Assembly: GCF_003473485.1 (NCBI RefSeq)
Contig: NC_053045.1
Coordinates: 46,418,494-46,482,493, forward strand
Direction: 5' to 3'
Length of the DNA stretch: 64,000 nt
Source: Medicago truncatula
Lineage: Eukaryota > Streptophyta > Magnoliopsida > Fabales > Fabaceae
Below the pieces are notes generated by a model, which did no database searches, was not told the origin of the DNA, and was given only the letters and a program-made list of their open reading frames with translations. Both the position numbers and the translations under genes were made by a program. Shown here one piece after another: positions 47,289 to 61,449 of this stretch (position 1 is its first letter; every line of letters begins with the position of its first letter).

Positions 47289-49801
47289 AATGATGTAATT
47301 GTTATTGTTAGGTGATCTATGATTTGGGGTCATAAAATTGTTGCGGCACAACTAGGAAAAATAAAATAGTATTATTTTGGGTACAGTGATGTTGTTTATA
47401 GATTTTCATGACATGTTAATCACATTCTTCTATGTGAGTGATCACACTTGATCGTTTTTCAAATGGTTGTGATATTTTACATTCCTTAGTTTATTCTTCT
47501 GCAGCAGAGCAGACGAGCAGTAATATTATAATCTGTATGCAACGTTATATCTGATTTTGTTCATTGTTTATTAGTAGTACCAAGATTTTTTTTTACAACT
47601 TAAGTAACAAACTGCACAGAATGTTTCTGTTCTTTAAAATCCTACATTAGTTTGTTTTACTTTGAAATAATATTTTCTGTGCATATTCTCACTTCCCACA
47701 AGTTTAATTTTCGCACTATTTTATAATTAGAAAATGAAGACTTGTCATTTGGCAAAAAAATAAATAAATATGAGGACTTGTTTCAGCATTAGGTGTTCAA
47801 TGAAGTATTCTTCGTGTTCACGCTCAGAAAACCTTGAATGGAAAGCTCTTCATAATTCCTATTTCTGCTCGATGCTAAAACTGGAAATCCAGTAAAGAAT
47901 CAGGTTATATGTTTCATGGAAAAACAAAAATCCGATTTTATTATGAAATTTAAAATTATTTCCCTAGAAAATACCGGCGCGGTTATAGTGCATAAGGAAA
48001 TCCTTATACATCCTGCATAAATCCATAAATGGTTTGTGTGAGTTGTACTCCAAAACCATTAGATGTACTTAATGGTTTCCAGCACCCTGCATAAAGATTA
48101 ATGGTTTCTGTGAGTTGTACTCCAAAACCATTTATGAATTCATGCAGGATGCATAAGGATTTTTTTATGCACCATAACCGCACCCTAAAATACCAACCCA
48201 CCTTTATATGAGAATAATATGGCAATTTCTAATTTTGAGGGTTGAAGTAAAAACATTATAATTATTTTTAGGTTTATAACATTTTTAGTCCAATATTTTT
48301 CGAACTTCAAAATTTAGGTTCTTATCCTCTTATAAAAAGATTTAGGTTCTTCTATTTTAGTATTCATGTGGTCCACATGCATTATTTTACCGCTTTGATT
48401 TCCACATTTTTAATTATAGTTTTGGGACTCAACTTTGAGAATTTTAGGCATTTTTAAATATTGGAATGCTTTGATTTTAATCCATGCAACTTTTTTTTTT
48501 TTCCGTTGGTTGACGGTGGTATTGGCTCGGAACTTGGGAGTGTATTTTTTCTCAGAGTCTCAGTTTAATTCTCCAGATACTAATTTAAGTAGGCTAATTT
48601 AACTTCTTAAAAAAAAAAAAAACACTTTATCTTCAGTTCTCATTTCATCGTCTTAACATTTGAAAATGTCAACGATTAGAGTTGAATATTTGATTGTGAA
48701 GCGGGGTTGGCTTTTGCATCAGGTACTCTAACCCAACCAACTTAAGACAGTCACGTCATTTCAAACAGATTGTAAACATTCTAAAGGATTACACCACCAA
48801 TCATATAATTGCAAATCATAATATTTTCCCCATTCTATTAATTAACCACACCCAAAAGACGTTGTCTTGTCACAAGATTAGATGAGTAAATTAACAAGCA
48901 TGCATTATGTTATAGTGGCACATGGACTGAATTAATCAAGCACAATTGAACAAGGAGATACATACATTTTCCAAATTTTAGAATGAGAAACAAATTAATT
49001 AAAGGAGTACTACAACAAAGGATAAGTTGAACAAATTTAAATTAATCAATACAATGAACAAATATACACTAGCTAGCTGATTCATTCTCCTTGATTCAGT
49101 CAGCAAACCTTCTTAATTCTTATGCATCAATCTGCAAACATAAAAGGTTGAAATAAGAAAAGGTATCTTAAGAGTAAATCAAATTATATGTAACATTCAT
49201 TGTTTAAATGATAAATTTAGAGAATTTTTAAAATAAGTTGATTTTAAGTATTTTGTCGAAGTTAAATTTAAAAAATTTCAAATTCTATCTAATAATTGAA
49301 ATTCCTTCATTAAACTATACAATGTTAATTACAAATTGGTCTTTATAATTTTTTCCAATGTTGCAAATGGATCCCTAAATTTTTAAAATTTTGTACATTG
49401 ATCCCTAAAATTTCAAGAAGTTGCGCACAAATTGATCCATAAGTTTTACAAATTGGACCGTATATTTCCAAATTTTGGAACAGTCTCAAATTTATTTATA
49501 ACAAAATTAATAGAAATAACCATCAAATTTTAAGAATGAAGAAAGAATTTAATTACTCTATCTAAACAAAAGAGTTTTAAAATAAAGGGAATTCAATTGA
49601 ACCATTTGAATTGCCTAATTCTAATTTCCTTAGAATTTTCAACTACCCCATCTAAATACATTCTAAGCAAAAAATATTATCTTGATTTATTTATGTTTGT
49701 AATTAAAGAGAGCAAAACCAAGAAGAAGAAAAAGAGTAAATATTATCTTTATTATTATAAATAAGCATGCACCTGTATGAAATAACACAAATGGTATGTA
49801 A
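47289..49801. other. Spacer downstream of the katanin-like gene
   Basis: Contains the 3' UTR, the foldback at 47965-48190 and a possible 3' UTR intron of the small-peptide candidate (49132-49772). Short ATCCCTAAA(T/A)TTT repeats occur near 49370-49450. No other gene is supported. Confidence 0.45.
47965..48190. mobile_element. Foldback MITE with internal direct repeats
   Basis: The left arm GGCGCGGTTATAGTGCATAA and the right arm, read on the minus strand, GGGTGCGGTTATGGTGCATAA both run on through CCTTATRCATCCTGCAT to AAATGGTTT. The centre repeats GTGAGTTGTACTCCAAAACC at 48037 and 48111. Confidence 0.75.
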
Positions 49802-49933
49802 TCACTTCTTTCTTCCAAAAATTTGTTGCATAGTTGGAAATTTAGTCCCAGTTGTTGAAGGTTTGGATGTTTGGGGAGGTGGCCTTGTGGTAAAGATAAG
49901 AACGTTCTGAATGCTTAAATCTTTGGAACTCAT
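49802..49933 (-). CDS. Candidate small peptide gene, 43 residues
   Basis: An unrecognised short ORF starting MSSKDLSIQNVLIFTTRPPP and ending TMQQIFGRKK. It is Ser/Thr/Pro-rich with a basic C-terminus, and has no signal peptide or membrane segment. In favour of a real gene: TATA CCTATAAATAC at 50035-50025, about 95 bp before the ATG; the ATG context CAACATGAG; and a usable splice pair behind the stop (donor at 49772-49771, acceptor at 49133-49132). That pair would form a 3' UTR intron starting only 29 nt after the stop. Against: very short, no known family. It could equally be a non-coding transcript. An alternative upstream start in the same frame lacks ATG. Confidence 0.45.
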   Translation of the reverse strand: MSSKDLSIQNVLIFTTRPPPQTSKPSTTGTKFPTMQQIFGRKK

Positions 49934-50024
49934 GTTGGCAGTTTCAAATTGGTATTGATGGTGTTGTTTTTTTGTATTGATCAGAAACACTTAATTTTGA
50001 TGAAACATAGCATTGAGATTGTGT

Positions 50025-50035
50025 GTATTTATAGG
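50025..50035 (-). promoter_or_regulatory. TATA box for the small ORF
   Basis: CCTATAAATAC on the minus strand. The expected transcript start is near 50000, giving a leader of about 70 nt to the ATG at 49933. Confidence 0.55.
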
Positions 50036-50039
50036 GACA

Positions 50040-53000
50040 ATGCATGGAACTTACCAATTAATTGATGGTAATATACATAGAAATTTCTGTTATTATTTTT
50101 CTTAATTCTTTCACATTTAATTAAATTTGAAACCGCAAGGTGTGTGCAACATAATATGTAGCTTGTAGCTCAAGGATGTATCCGTGGTGAATGGAGACCT
50201 GTGTCCCTACATTGCCATTTTTGTTGACAATGATGGCCTACATTTACATTTAATTAATTAATTCACGTGTTAATATATATGTAGTAACCCAAAAAAATGT
50301 GTACTCTGAAATTGTGAAGAAAATTACTCTCATTGTCAAATATTGAACTTTGAATACGCGCCATAAGTATAACGACCATTTTAGGCCCTCAATTGGTGTG
50401 TTTGCCTTCATATCCCTCCTTATTTTATTTTATTTTTCAGTTTGTTAGTTTTTTTATTAGAATTATTTTCTTTCCAAATTAGCAGAATACATTGTAACCA
50501 AAACAATTGGTAGAATACGTTGAAAACAACTCAATTTCAACATCATTAAAACTGAAAAAAGATGAAATTTGCGAGCTGTAAAATTATATAGAAAATATGA
50601 GATGTAAAATTATATAGAAAATAGATGATTGAATTTGATAGTTAAAATGTGACAATTGAGAAAAATAGAGAGATTCTATTTTCCTGCAAAACATATTCAG
50701 AGAATTGAGATGCTTTGGTGTAACTAAATCTCGAGCTAACGATAAGTACTACTACAATCTATTCCAATAGTTGAAGCTGTGAATCTAGAGTAGGGATGAT
50801 AAAAATACCCATATTCGCGATTAAAAGCCGTCACAAGCATGTGACGTATAGCGAATGTCCTAATAAATTGATATTTCAATTATATATTACTTAATGGACT
50901 TATGGAGTTTTAATAATGTCCTTCCCGGTATCCTTACATGTTAATAAATTAGGAAAATTACTCAATTATCCCAAGTTAAATATAAAACTTAGCCTTGTAA
51001 AAAATATCTGAAACTTTGTTTATACTTTTGTTGAAGCAAGGAACATTGTTATTTAAGGAGCTAGCAATACATTTTTATGCTTTTGTTGAATGTGATGAAC
51101 ATTATTTTGACTAGACTGAAAAGACCTTTAGCTAGCTAAGCAAAATTAGAGGCATTTAAAAAAAATGTTTAGGTTTTAGTTTTGCTTAACGTGCTTTGGT
51201 TTTACTAGCATGCTTCCTTCAAAACCAAAAATGATATGTAGGTTAGAAAATTTAATTTAATGGAAAACCTTACAATAGCAAGTTAATGAGTTATGCCAAT
51301 TCATAGGTTTTTTGTATCGATGCATAAAGAGAATAGTCATTATCAAGTTTTCCATTTGTTTGAGTAATTTTAAATTAAAACTTTTGTTAGAGTTGTTATT
51401 ATCTTCTAATTTGTCGATTTTTGTTTCGATTGGATACAACTATGTCTATATATCTTAACAACACTGGGTGATGTAAATTAGCCTATTGCATCTACCTCGA
51501 ATAAAATTCATCCAGTTTATCAGAAGTGCAATCCTTCTTCAGTTTCTAACAAATTGATGAAGGGGGCCTCAATAGGCCTGAGAAAAAACATTTTCAATTA
51601 ACTTGGGAGAGGAAAAAGAAATGTTAAGTGATGCAAGATTTGTTCAACCTTCAATCCCATGCTTTGACTGTCACTATGCAAGATTTGTGCAATCCTTCTC
51701 ATTTAAAGAGTACTGATCATGTTAGGCTATGCCTATAAGCCATGAGGAGATAGCATCAAGAGTTACCTATTGCATGCAATTAATGAGACAATCATTGAGT
51801 TGGTTCTAGAGAAATGCACATCAAAATAAATTAGGGGTTCAATGAACAAAAAATATATATATGAATGTGATGCAAGTGTCCAGAGTTCCATCTCCGAGTT
51901 GTGAAAGCATAAATATTGGCCGACACAAACGAATGTCTTTACAAAGTCTAAGTTTTTTATTAGCGTGTCTTGTATGTTTGGCATGGTAAGAGAGTGTCCA
52001 AACTCACCATAGTATTCCTGCACGGCAACTCTCTTACATCGCTGACCTTTGATTATTATTTTTTTCAATTAACATAATAGGTGAAAAGAAATATCACAAC
52101 GACTATTTTATTAATAAATGACCCATTTTAAAGTTTTAGAATAGTGGTATGAATATTTAAAAAATGTAGTTGAGTGGTTTAAATAATTGAAAAGTAAGAA
52201 GTAATATAATATATTGAGTGAGGTCCATTCATACCACCAATGTAAGTGGCATGGATGTGGATGCTCTAAGGAGATTTTTGCCGAGGTCGTTCTTGTTGCT
52301 AATAGATAAAATGAGAGCACAAGGGGCGAACATGTGAGATGTGAAGTTCAGAAAAACCTCAAATCTTTGAATACCAAATTAAACCCCATTCCTGACTCAT
52401 TTGATAATCTGCAAATCTCTTAAACTATAATCACCTAAAGATTTTGAAAAATAATAGAAAAGTGTCATCAGAAGTAAAAATTGGTGATACAGGTCCAAGT
52501 AAATGTGGCTTTAGCGATTGGGGAAGACAGAGAGTATGAGTATCTGAGTAAGAACAAAGTAAATGAAGAGATCATGTCGATTTTTTGCGTGGAGATGTAT
52601 GAAGCAGTGTAAAAAGAAGTTTGGTTCCTAAAGACTGGAAGCTCTACTAACATGCGTGGAGACAAAAGCATGTTGTGACAGAAGTCTACTGTGCTAGACT
52701 TGATGCACAATCAATAGAGTAGGGGGGCAACTCAAATAGAAAGAAAGGTTTGGGTGGGGTATGCAAGGTTCATCCTAAAAGGGGTTTGGTCATTTAAACC
52801 ATCATGACTGCAAACTAAATTACTTATTCTTTCGGCAAAAACACAAGGAAATAAGGCAAAATGCTTTCATACACAGGCAGAGTGCACATCTCTCTCATTG
52901 CAGAATCAGCCACCTCGGTTAAAAGGGACCTGAGAACTTTGACATCAAGAAAATTATACAACACTACATAAGCCTAATGACTCAACGCATAACAAAACAA

Positions 53001-53178
53001 GTCATCCAGCCAATTTTTCAGAATTATGTTCAGTCACTAACAAATCGATCATACCTCATACCATATTGAAATACAGCTACAATTGTGTAGAAAGGAGTAA
53101 CAGCACGAATACAGATGGAATAGCACCTTAGACCCAAACACTCAACCTATATTTCACACTAAACTGAGTTCAATTACA
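50040..53178. other. Gene-poor spacer before the MSI1 3' end
   Basis: About 3.1 kb with no supported gene. A stretch near 51490-51560 translates to SNKIHPVYQK, weakly like the integrase end of Ty3-type elements, but too little for a call. The MSI1 3' UTR occupies the right end. Confidence 0.45.
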
Positions 53179-57120
<3,942 letters not shown>

Positions 57121-57185
57121 TAAATTGGATTATCATTTAATAAAAATAATAGAAAATTAAATTGAATTTGTATATATTTTTTTTG

Positions 57186-57400
57186 ATGAAGAGGAAATTA
57201 AAAGACAAGAAAACCAAACTAGTCAATCCGCTGCCTAAATACCCCAGAGGTATCCGCAAGCATGATGATATCCAATTGAGATGGAGGAGAAGTCCACATC
57301 TTCAAGGAGTCAGTATTAGTTGCACCAAATTTAATCAACCAGTCAGCACATTCGTTCCCTTCTCTCAAAGTATGACTAAATGAGACCACCCATGAAAGAG
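57186..57400 (-). pseudogene. LINE-derived RNase H-like C-terminal fragment
   Basis: VVSFSHTLREGNECADWLIK, then FGATNTDSLKMW, PPSQLDIIMLADTSG and VFRQRID with a stop. HxxREGNxxADWLAK is the end of the RVT_3 RNase H-like domain of plant LINEs. Only this end survives, about 190 bp upstream of the MSI1 start on the same strand. Confidence 0.8.
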
Positions 57401-58144
57401 AAGAATTGAATTTGTATATATTGATGCTTAGAAAAAAAAAATGGATACACAAATTTACAAATTTTTTGTGAATAAAAATTTAGGTGAGTTGATCTCTGGG
57501 GACTTACGAGAGTTAGGATAGGTCTTAAGGATTAATGAACATTATCATTCATCAGATATTTGGTTCTCACTCTAAAATTAAAAGTTCAACTCACGACCTT
57601 ATGGAAAAATCAACTTCTTACGAGTCAACTTTTATTGACAAATTTTTTGTTACATGAAAAGAAAAAATTGTTTCAAATGTTTCTTAGTAAGTGGTAAAAG
57701 GTATTGAGTGACAATGATGTGACGTGACGTTCATTTAAAGATGTTAGGATAAATCTACATGAGCACGTACCCAAATAAAATTTATCTGAGCACACATTCA
57801 CAATTGAAAATAATTAAATGAAAAAATAATTAATAAATGTGACCATATTATTGTTTCTTAATATTTTTATTTATGAATGTGTGCTTGAATAATTTTATTT
57901 GGGTTTGTGTCTAAGTAACACTTCCACGAAGATGTTATCCATACATTTAATTTAATGTCATTGTTATACCTTCTAATTTTATTTTCTGATAAACCAATCT
58001 AAACTTGTGTACCTCATTTGGTCACTATTATAAGTAGAAATTCATCTTTTAGATTGATTCAATATGCAATGTATGTGATCTATATAATAACATAAATCAT
58101 TTATTAGATAAATTTAAAATGTGGATTTTTGCTAATAAAAATGA

Positions 58145-58522
58145 GGGTAAATACCTCTTTTCGTCCATGTAATATTAGTGAATTCCGATTTTAATCCCTG
58201 TAAAAAAAAGATTTAGATTTTGTCCCTGTAATTTCATATTCTTCCACTTTTGGTCCCTCATTCCACCACGTCAGCAGAATCTGCATACATGGCATGTAAA
58301 ATGAGGGACCAAAAGTGGAGGAATATGAAATTACAGAGACCAAAAGTGGGAGGAATCTGAAATTACAGGGACGCAATTGATGCAGATTTTGTTGACGTGA
58401 TGAAAGGAGGGACCAAAAGTGGAAGAATATGAAATTACAGGGACAAAATCTAAATCTTTTTATTTACAGGGACTAAAACCAGAATTCGCTAATATTACAG
58501 GGACGAAAAAAGGTATTTATCC
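58145..58522. mobile_element. Foldback MITE with TTTTCGTCC arms
   Basis: The left arm GGTAAATACCTCTTTTCGTC and the right arm on the minus strand GGATAAATACCTTTTTTCGT continue through TTTTAATCCCTGTAAA/TTTTAGTCCCTGTAAA and TCTAGATTTTGTCCCTGTAA-like blocks. Inside, ACCAAAAGTGG and ATGAAATTACAGRGAC recur several times. Confidence 0.85.
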
Positions 58523-58708
58523 TAATAATGACTAGAGCGTGTATGTGTATGCCTTACGACTTACACATTAAGAAACATGGTTTCCTATTTGTAAAATTCA
58601 TCGACTAAGATCGTCCACAACGGTAGGTGCTTCGCTTATTTAACACAACATTAAATAGCCCCCATTGTAGTGTACACCCTGCAGACACTATTATTTAATT
58701 TTAAAAAT

Positions 58709-59145
58709 TTGTACTTTAAGAACATTGACATGTTATGAGGAACATTGACATGCTACAAGGTTGGTTTTAATCACTCTTACTACATAGTCATGAATTGGTG
58801 ATATGTTGGAACTTCACATTACCTTTTATATTTTCCTAACTATTCATTTACATGTATTTTTTAAAATACCAAATACACGCATTTCTCTACAAGGTTGGCC
58901 AACTAATGTTTTTATGATAATGTGAAGAGGAATCTTTTAAAGGATACCATATGTTGGTATTGTACTGTTTGATCTTAAAAGTTGGTACTTTCATAAAATT
59001 GGCATGCTATAAGGTTAGTTTTAATCACTCGTACTGCATAGTCATGTATTTGTGATATGTTGACATTTCACATTACCTTTTATATTTTTCAAACAATTCC
59101 TATATTTTTATTTTATAGAATACCATACACACAACTTTCTCCTTT
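58709..59145. repeat. Diverged direct repeat, about 260-bp period
   Basis: GGTTTTAATCACTCTTACTA with CATAGTCATG and TTCACATTACCTTTTATATT at 58764-58840. The diverged copy TAGTTTTAATCACTCGTACT, CATAGTCATG and TTTCACATTACCTTTTATAT lies at 59016-59090. Confidence 0.75.
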
Positions 59146-59553
59146 AAAAGATTTTCTATGAAAGATTTAAAATGTGCCGTCCTTTCAAAGCGAACAAGAG
59201 ATATGTGAATATTTTTATAAATATTAGTTGAATTTCAGCTTGTGTGAATATCTTTGTTATTACATGTTATGTTATGTATGGTTTTGGATATGTTGATCAC
59301 ATGTGAGGAAACAATGTTTGGTAGTTACTATTGTTTCGAAAAATGTAACTAAGAATTAATATTGTTTGATTGAATTCAAGGACCAATCACAAATATAGTC
59401 ACTAATTGAAGAATGACATATATATTTACCTTTATTTTTGGTGCAATAAGACAATCAAATTAGTATACAAACATGAATTGTTTGATCACCTTTCATATTT
59501 TATTTATCTATGATTTTACTCTATTTGAGATGTTTTTATTCGTCGTTTGCAGG

Positions 59554-59661
59554 TTGAACTCAAATATCTCTTTCATTTTTTATTTATATATGCTTATATC
59601 TAATAACTTCTCATCAAAAGGTATGAACTCAAATATCTCTTTCATTTTGTTTTTTGAATGG
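59554..59661. repeat. Short direct repeat
   Basis: TGAACTCAAATATCTCTTTCATTTT occurs at about 59554 and 59625. Confidence 0.75.
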
Positions 59662-60471
59662 CAAATATCTTCTTTATTGTTGTTGATTTTTTATTCAATT
59701 AATTTAGTAATTATTTGAGTAAATAGACAATTACCTCTCTGAAATTGTAAGTTTCGTCAATTATCCTCTGACATTAACAAAACTTCAATTACCCCCCTGA
59801 AATTGCACAACGTTAATCAATTTACCCCTTCCGTCAAATTCTTCTGTTAGTCAACTTGACGTTTTGCAAATACCCCCTGAAGTTTTGCACTTATGTGCAA
59901 AATGCCCTCGAACTTGAAAATTTATATTTTTTTTCTTATCCTTGACTCAAAAAAGATATTAAGGTGTGTAATGCCCCTGTTCTTTTTAATGTAAAATTTG
60001 ACTTTTCTTTATACTTTTAGTTACTTAACTGATCGGTTAATAAGACACTTATGTTTGTTGTATTAAGATTATCAAGTTTTATTTACCTTTAAAAAAAACT
60101 TTTTTCCCAAACTTTTTCTTCAGGGGTCTTTTCCCATACTTGTGTAACAAACAAAAAAACTTTAAACTTAATATCTCAACAGGTTTTTACTTACCTTTTT
60201 TTAAAAGTTTTGTCTATCTTTTAAGATAAATGCTTGTGTACTTATTTAAGTATTTTATTTGTTTATGTTGTTCTGTAGGTTATGGAAAGACAGTAAGCGA
60301 ATGTAAGTCACTAGAACAAACACTTCTTTCGGAAAGTTCAATGTGGTGAGAATAACAATCTCCCTCTACCCTTAAAGAAAAATAAAGCAAAAATATGCTT
60401 CCTCTACCCTTAAAGAAAAATAAAGCAAAAATATGCTTATATTAGGGTAACACACTCTATTTAAAATGTTG

Positions 60472-60775
60472 AGGAGCTATATCGCAGGATCAATCATTCA
60501 AGAAATTTCAAATTCGATTATCGAGCGAAATAACGCTTAGTCACATTATACATACCTCATGGTCGAACCCCCAAGGAAACACACTATTGAATCTGAACAA
60601 TTATTATGGTACTGAAACTGAAAATGTTGAAAACAGTAACCAATTAATCGGACTCGAGTGGTTAATGAGCTATACAGTAGGATCAATTGTTCAAGAAAAT
60701 TCAAATTCGTTTCTCGAGTGAAATCATTCTTAGTTAGATTATACATATTTTATGGCCGAACTCACCACATTTCCA
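60472..60775. repeat. Diverged direct repeat, about 190-bp period
   Basis: GAGCTATATCGCAGGATCAA with TCGAGCGAAATAACGCTTAG at 60474-60540. GAGCTATACAGTAGGATCAA with TCGAGTGAAATCATTCTTAG at 60667-60735. Both lead to ATTATACATA and TATGGYCGAA. Confidence 0.75.
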
Positions 60776-60841
60776 TTGAAACTAGAACACATTGACGTTC
60801 ATAATAATACCATAATATTGTAACTCAGAAACAGAGTGTGA

Positions 60842-61165
60842 CTATGGAGGTATGTGAGTAATGACAAATATTTTTAATAGAGGAATACCTAGAACTTGGG
60901 AAGTTGACTCTAATGTAGTTGGTCTTGCAAAAAAAGACATATGCTCAATCACAGTAACATCTGCAAAGACATAAACACGATGTCTTCCTTTAGCTACAAC
61001 AATGTTGTGAGGGAAATTTGTTAAGATATTGGAATTCTTATAATATGATGTTCTAGTAGTTTTTGAAAATTGCTCATATATTTTTATACTCTTATCAATA
61101 ATCAAAACATGTTTGAATAACGCTCTCTTGACATCGTGCCAATATGAAAGATATTTTGATGATAT
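60842..61165 (-). CDS. Unrecognised ORF, possibly a gene fragment
   Basis: An open minus-strand frame, read from about 61165 down to a stop at 60842, with protein-like content: YWHDVKRALFKHVLIIDKSI, KTTRTSYYKNSNILTNF, then HRVYVFADVTVIEHMSFFA. There is no ATG at a sensible place and no identified family. It could be a pseudogene piece or the last exon of an unrecognised gene whose upstream exons would overlap the plus-strand ORF at 61144. Only one of the two is likely to be real. Confidence 0.25.
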   Translation of the reverse strand: MSSKYLSYWHDVKRALFKHVLIIDKSIKIYEQFSKTTRTSYYKNSNILTNFPHNIVVAKGRHRVYVFADVTVIEHMSFFARPTTLESTSQVLGIPLLKIFVITHIPP

Positions 61166-61449
61166 GTATATTTATTGACGAAAATATCCATATCACGAGG
61201 GACGATGCAAATTATTGGAACTCACTCAGGTACTATCTTGAGACTACTGAAATATTGACCAAGTTATCAAATTTAATAAGTCAAACACAAAAAAGTAATT
61301 CCTTAATGTTTTATATGAGTGGTCATGGCGTTGAAGTTGGCGAAAGATTCTTCGGACCTACTGATATTTTACTTGGTAAGTTCTATTCATATTGGTTATT
61401 AAAGAATATTAGTCTTAAAGGAATCCGAATATTATATCGCACTTGCTAA
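61144..61449 (+). CDS. ORF with caspase-like SGHG motif, possibly one exon
   Basis: A 101-codon frame beginning MKDILMICIFIDENIHITRD. A helix-like stretch WNSLRYYLETTEILTKL is followed by NSLMFYMSGHGVEVGERFF. A hydrophobic strand ending in SGHG is the catalytic-histidine context of caspase-like (clan CD) peptidases, but the Cys half is not seen. A strong donor (ACTTG before GTAAGT, 61375) interrupts the frame, so 61144-61374 may be an exon. The GPI8 transamidase was considered, but beyond the SGHG-like core it does not match. Weak call. Confidence 0.3.
   Translation: MKDILMICIFIDENIHITRDDANYWNSLRYYLETTEILTKLSNLISQTQKSNSLMFYMSGHGVEVGERFFGPTDILLGKFYSYWLLKNISLKGIRILYRTC

Larger units (their letters stand above)
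57401..60840. other. Repeat-rich spacer
   Basis: Contains the foldback at 58145-58522 and direct repeats at 58709-59145, 59554-59660 and 60472-60775. At 59722-59900 there is one arm of a known plant repeat style (ACAATTACCTCTCTGAAATT, then CAATTACCCCCCTGAAATTG). No gene is supported. Confidence 0.5.

Noticed and set aside
51490..51560. Possible Ty3-type integrase end (SNKIHPVYQK)
   Set aside because: Only a few residues of similarity and stops soon after; no LTR seen.
61144..61449. GPI8/PIG-K transamidase identity
   Set aside because: Only the SGHG-like core is shared; flanking residues do not match that family.
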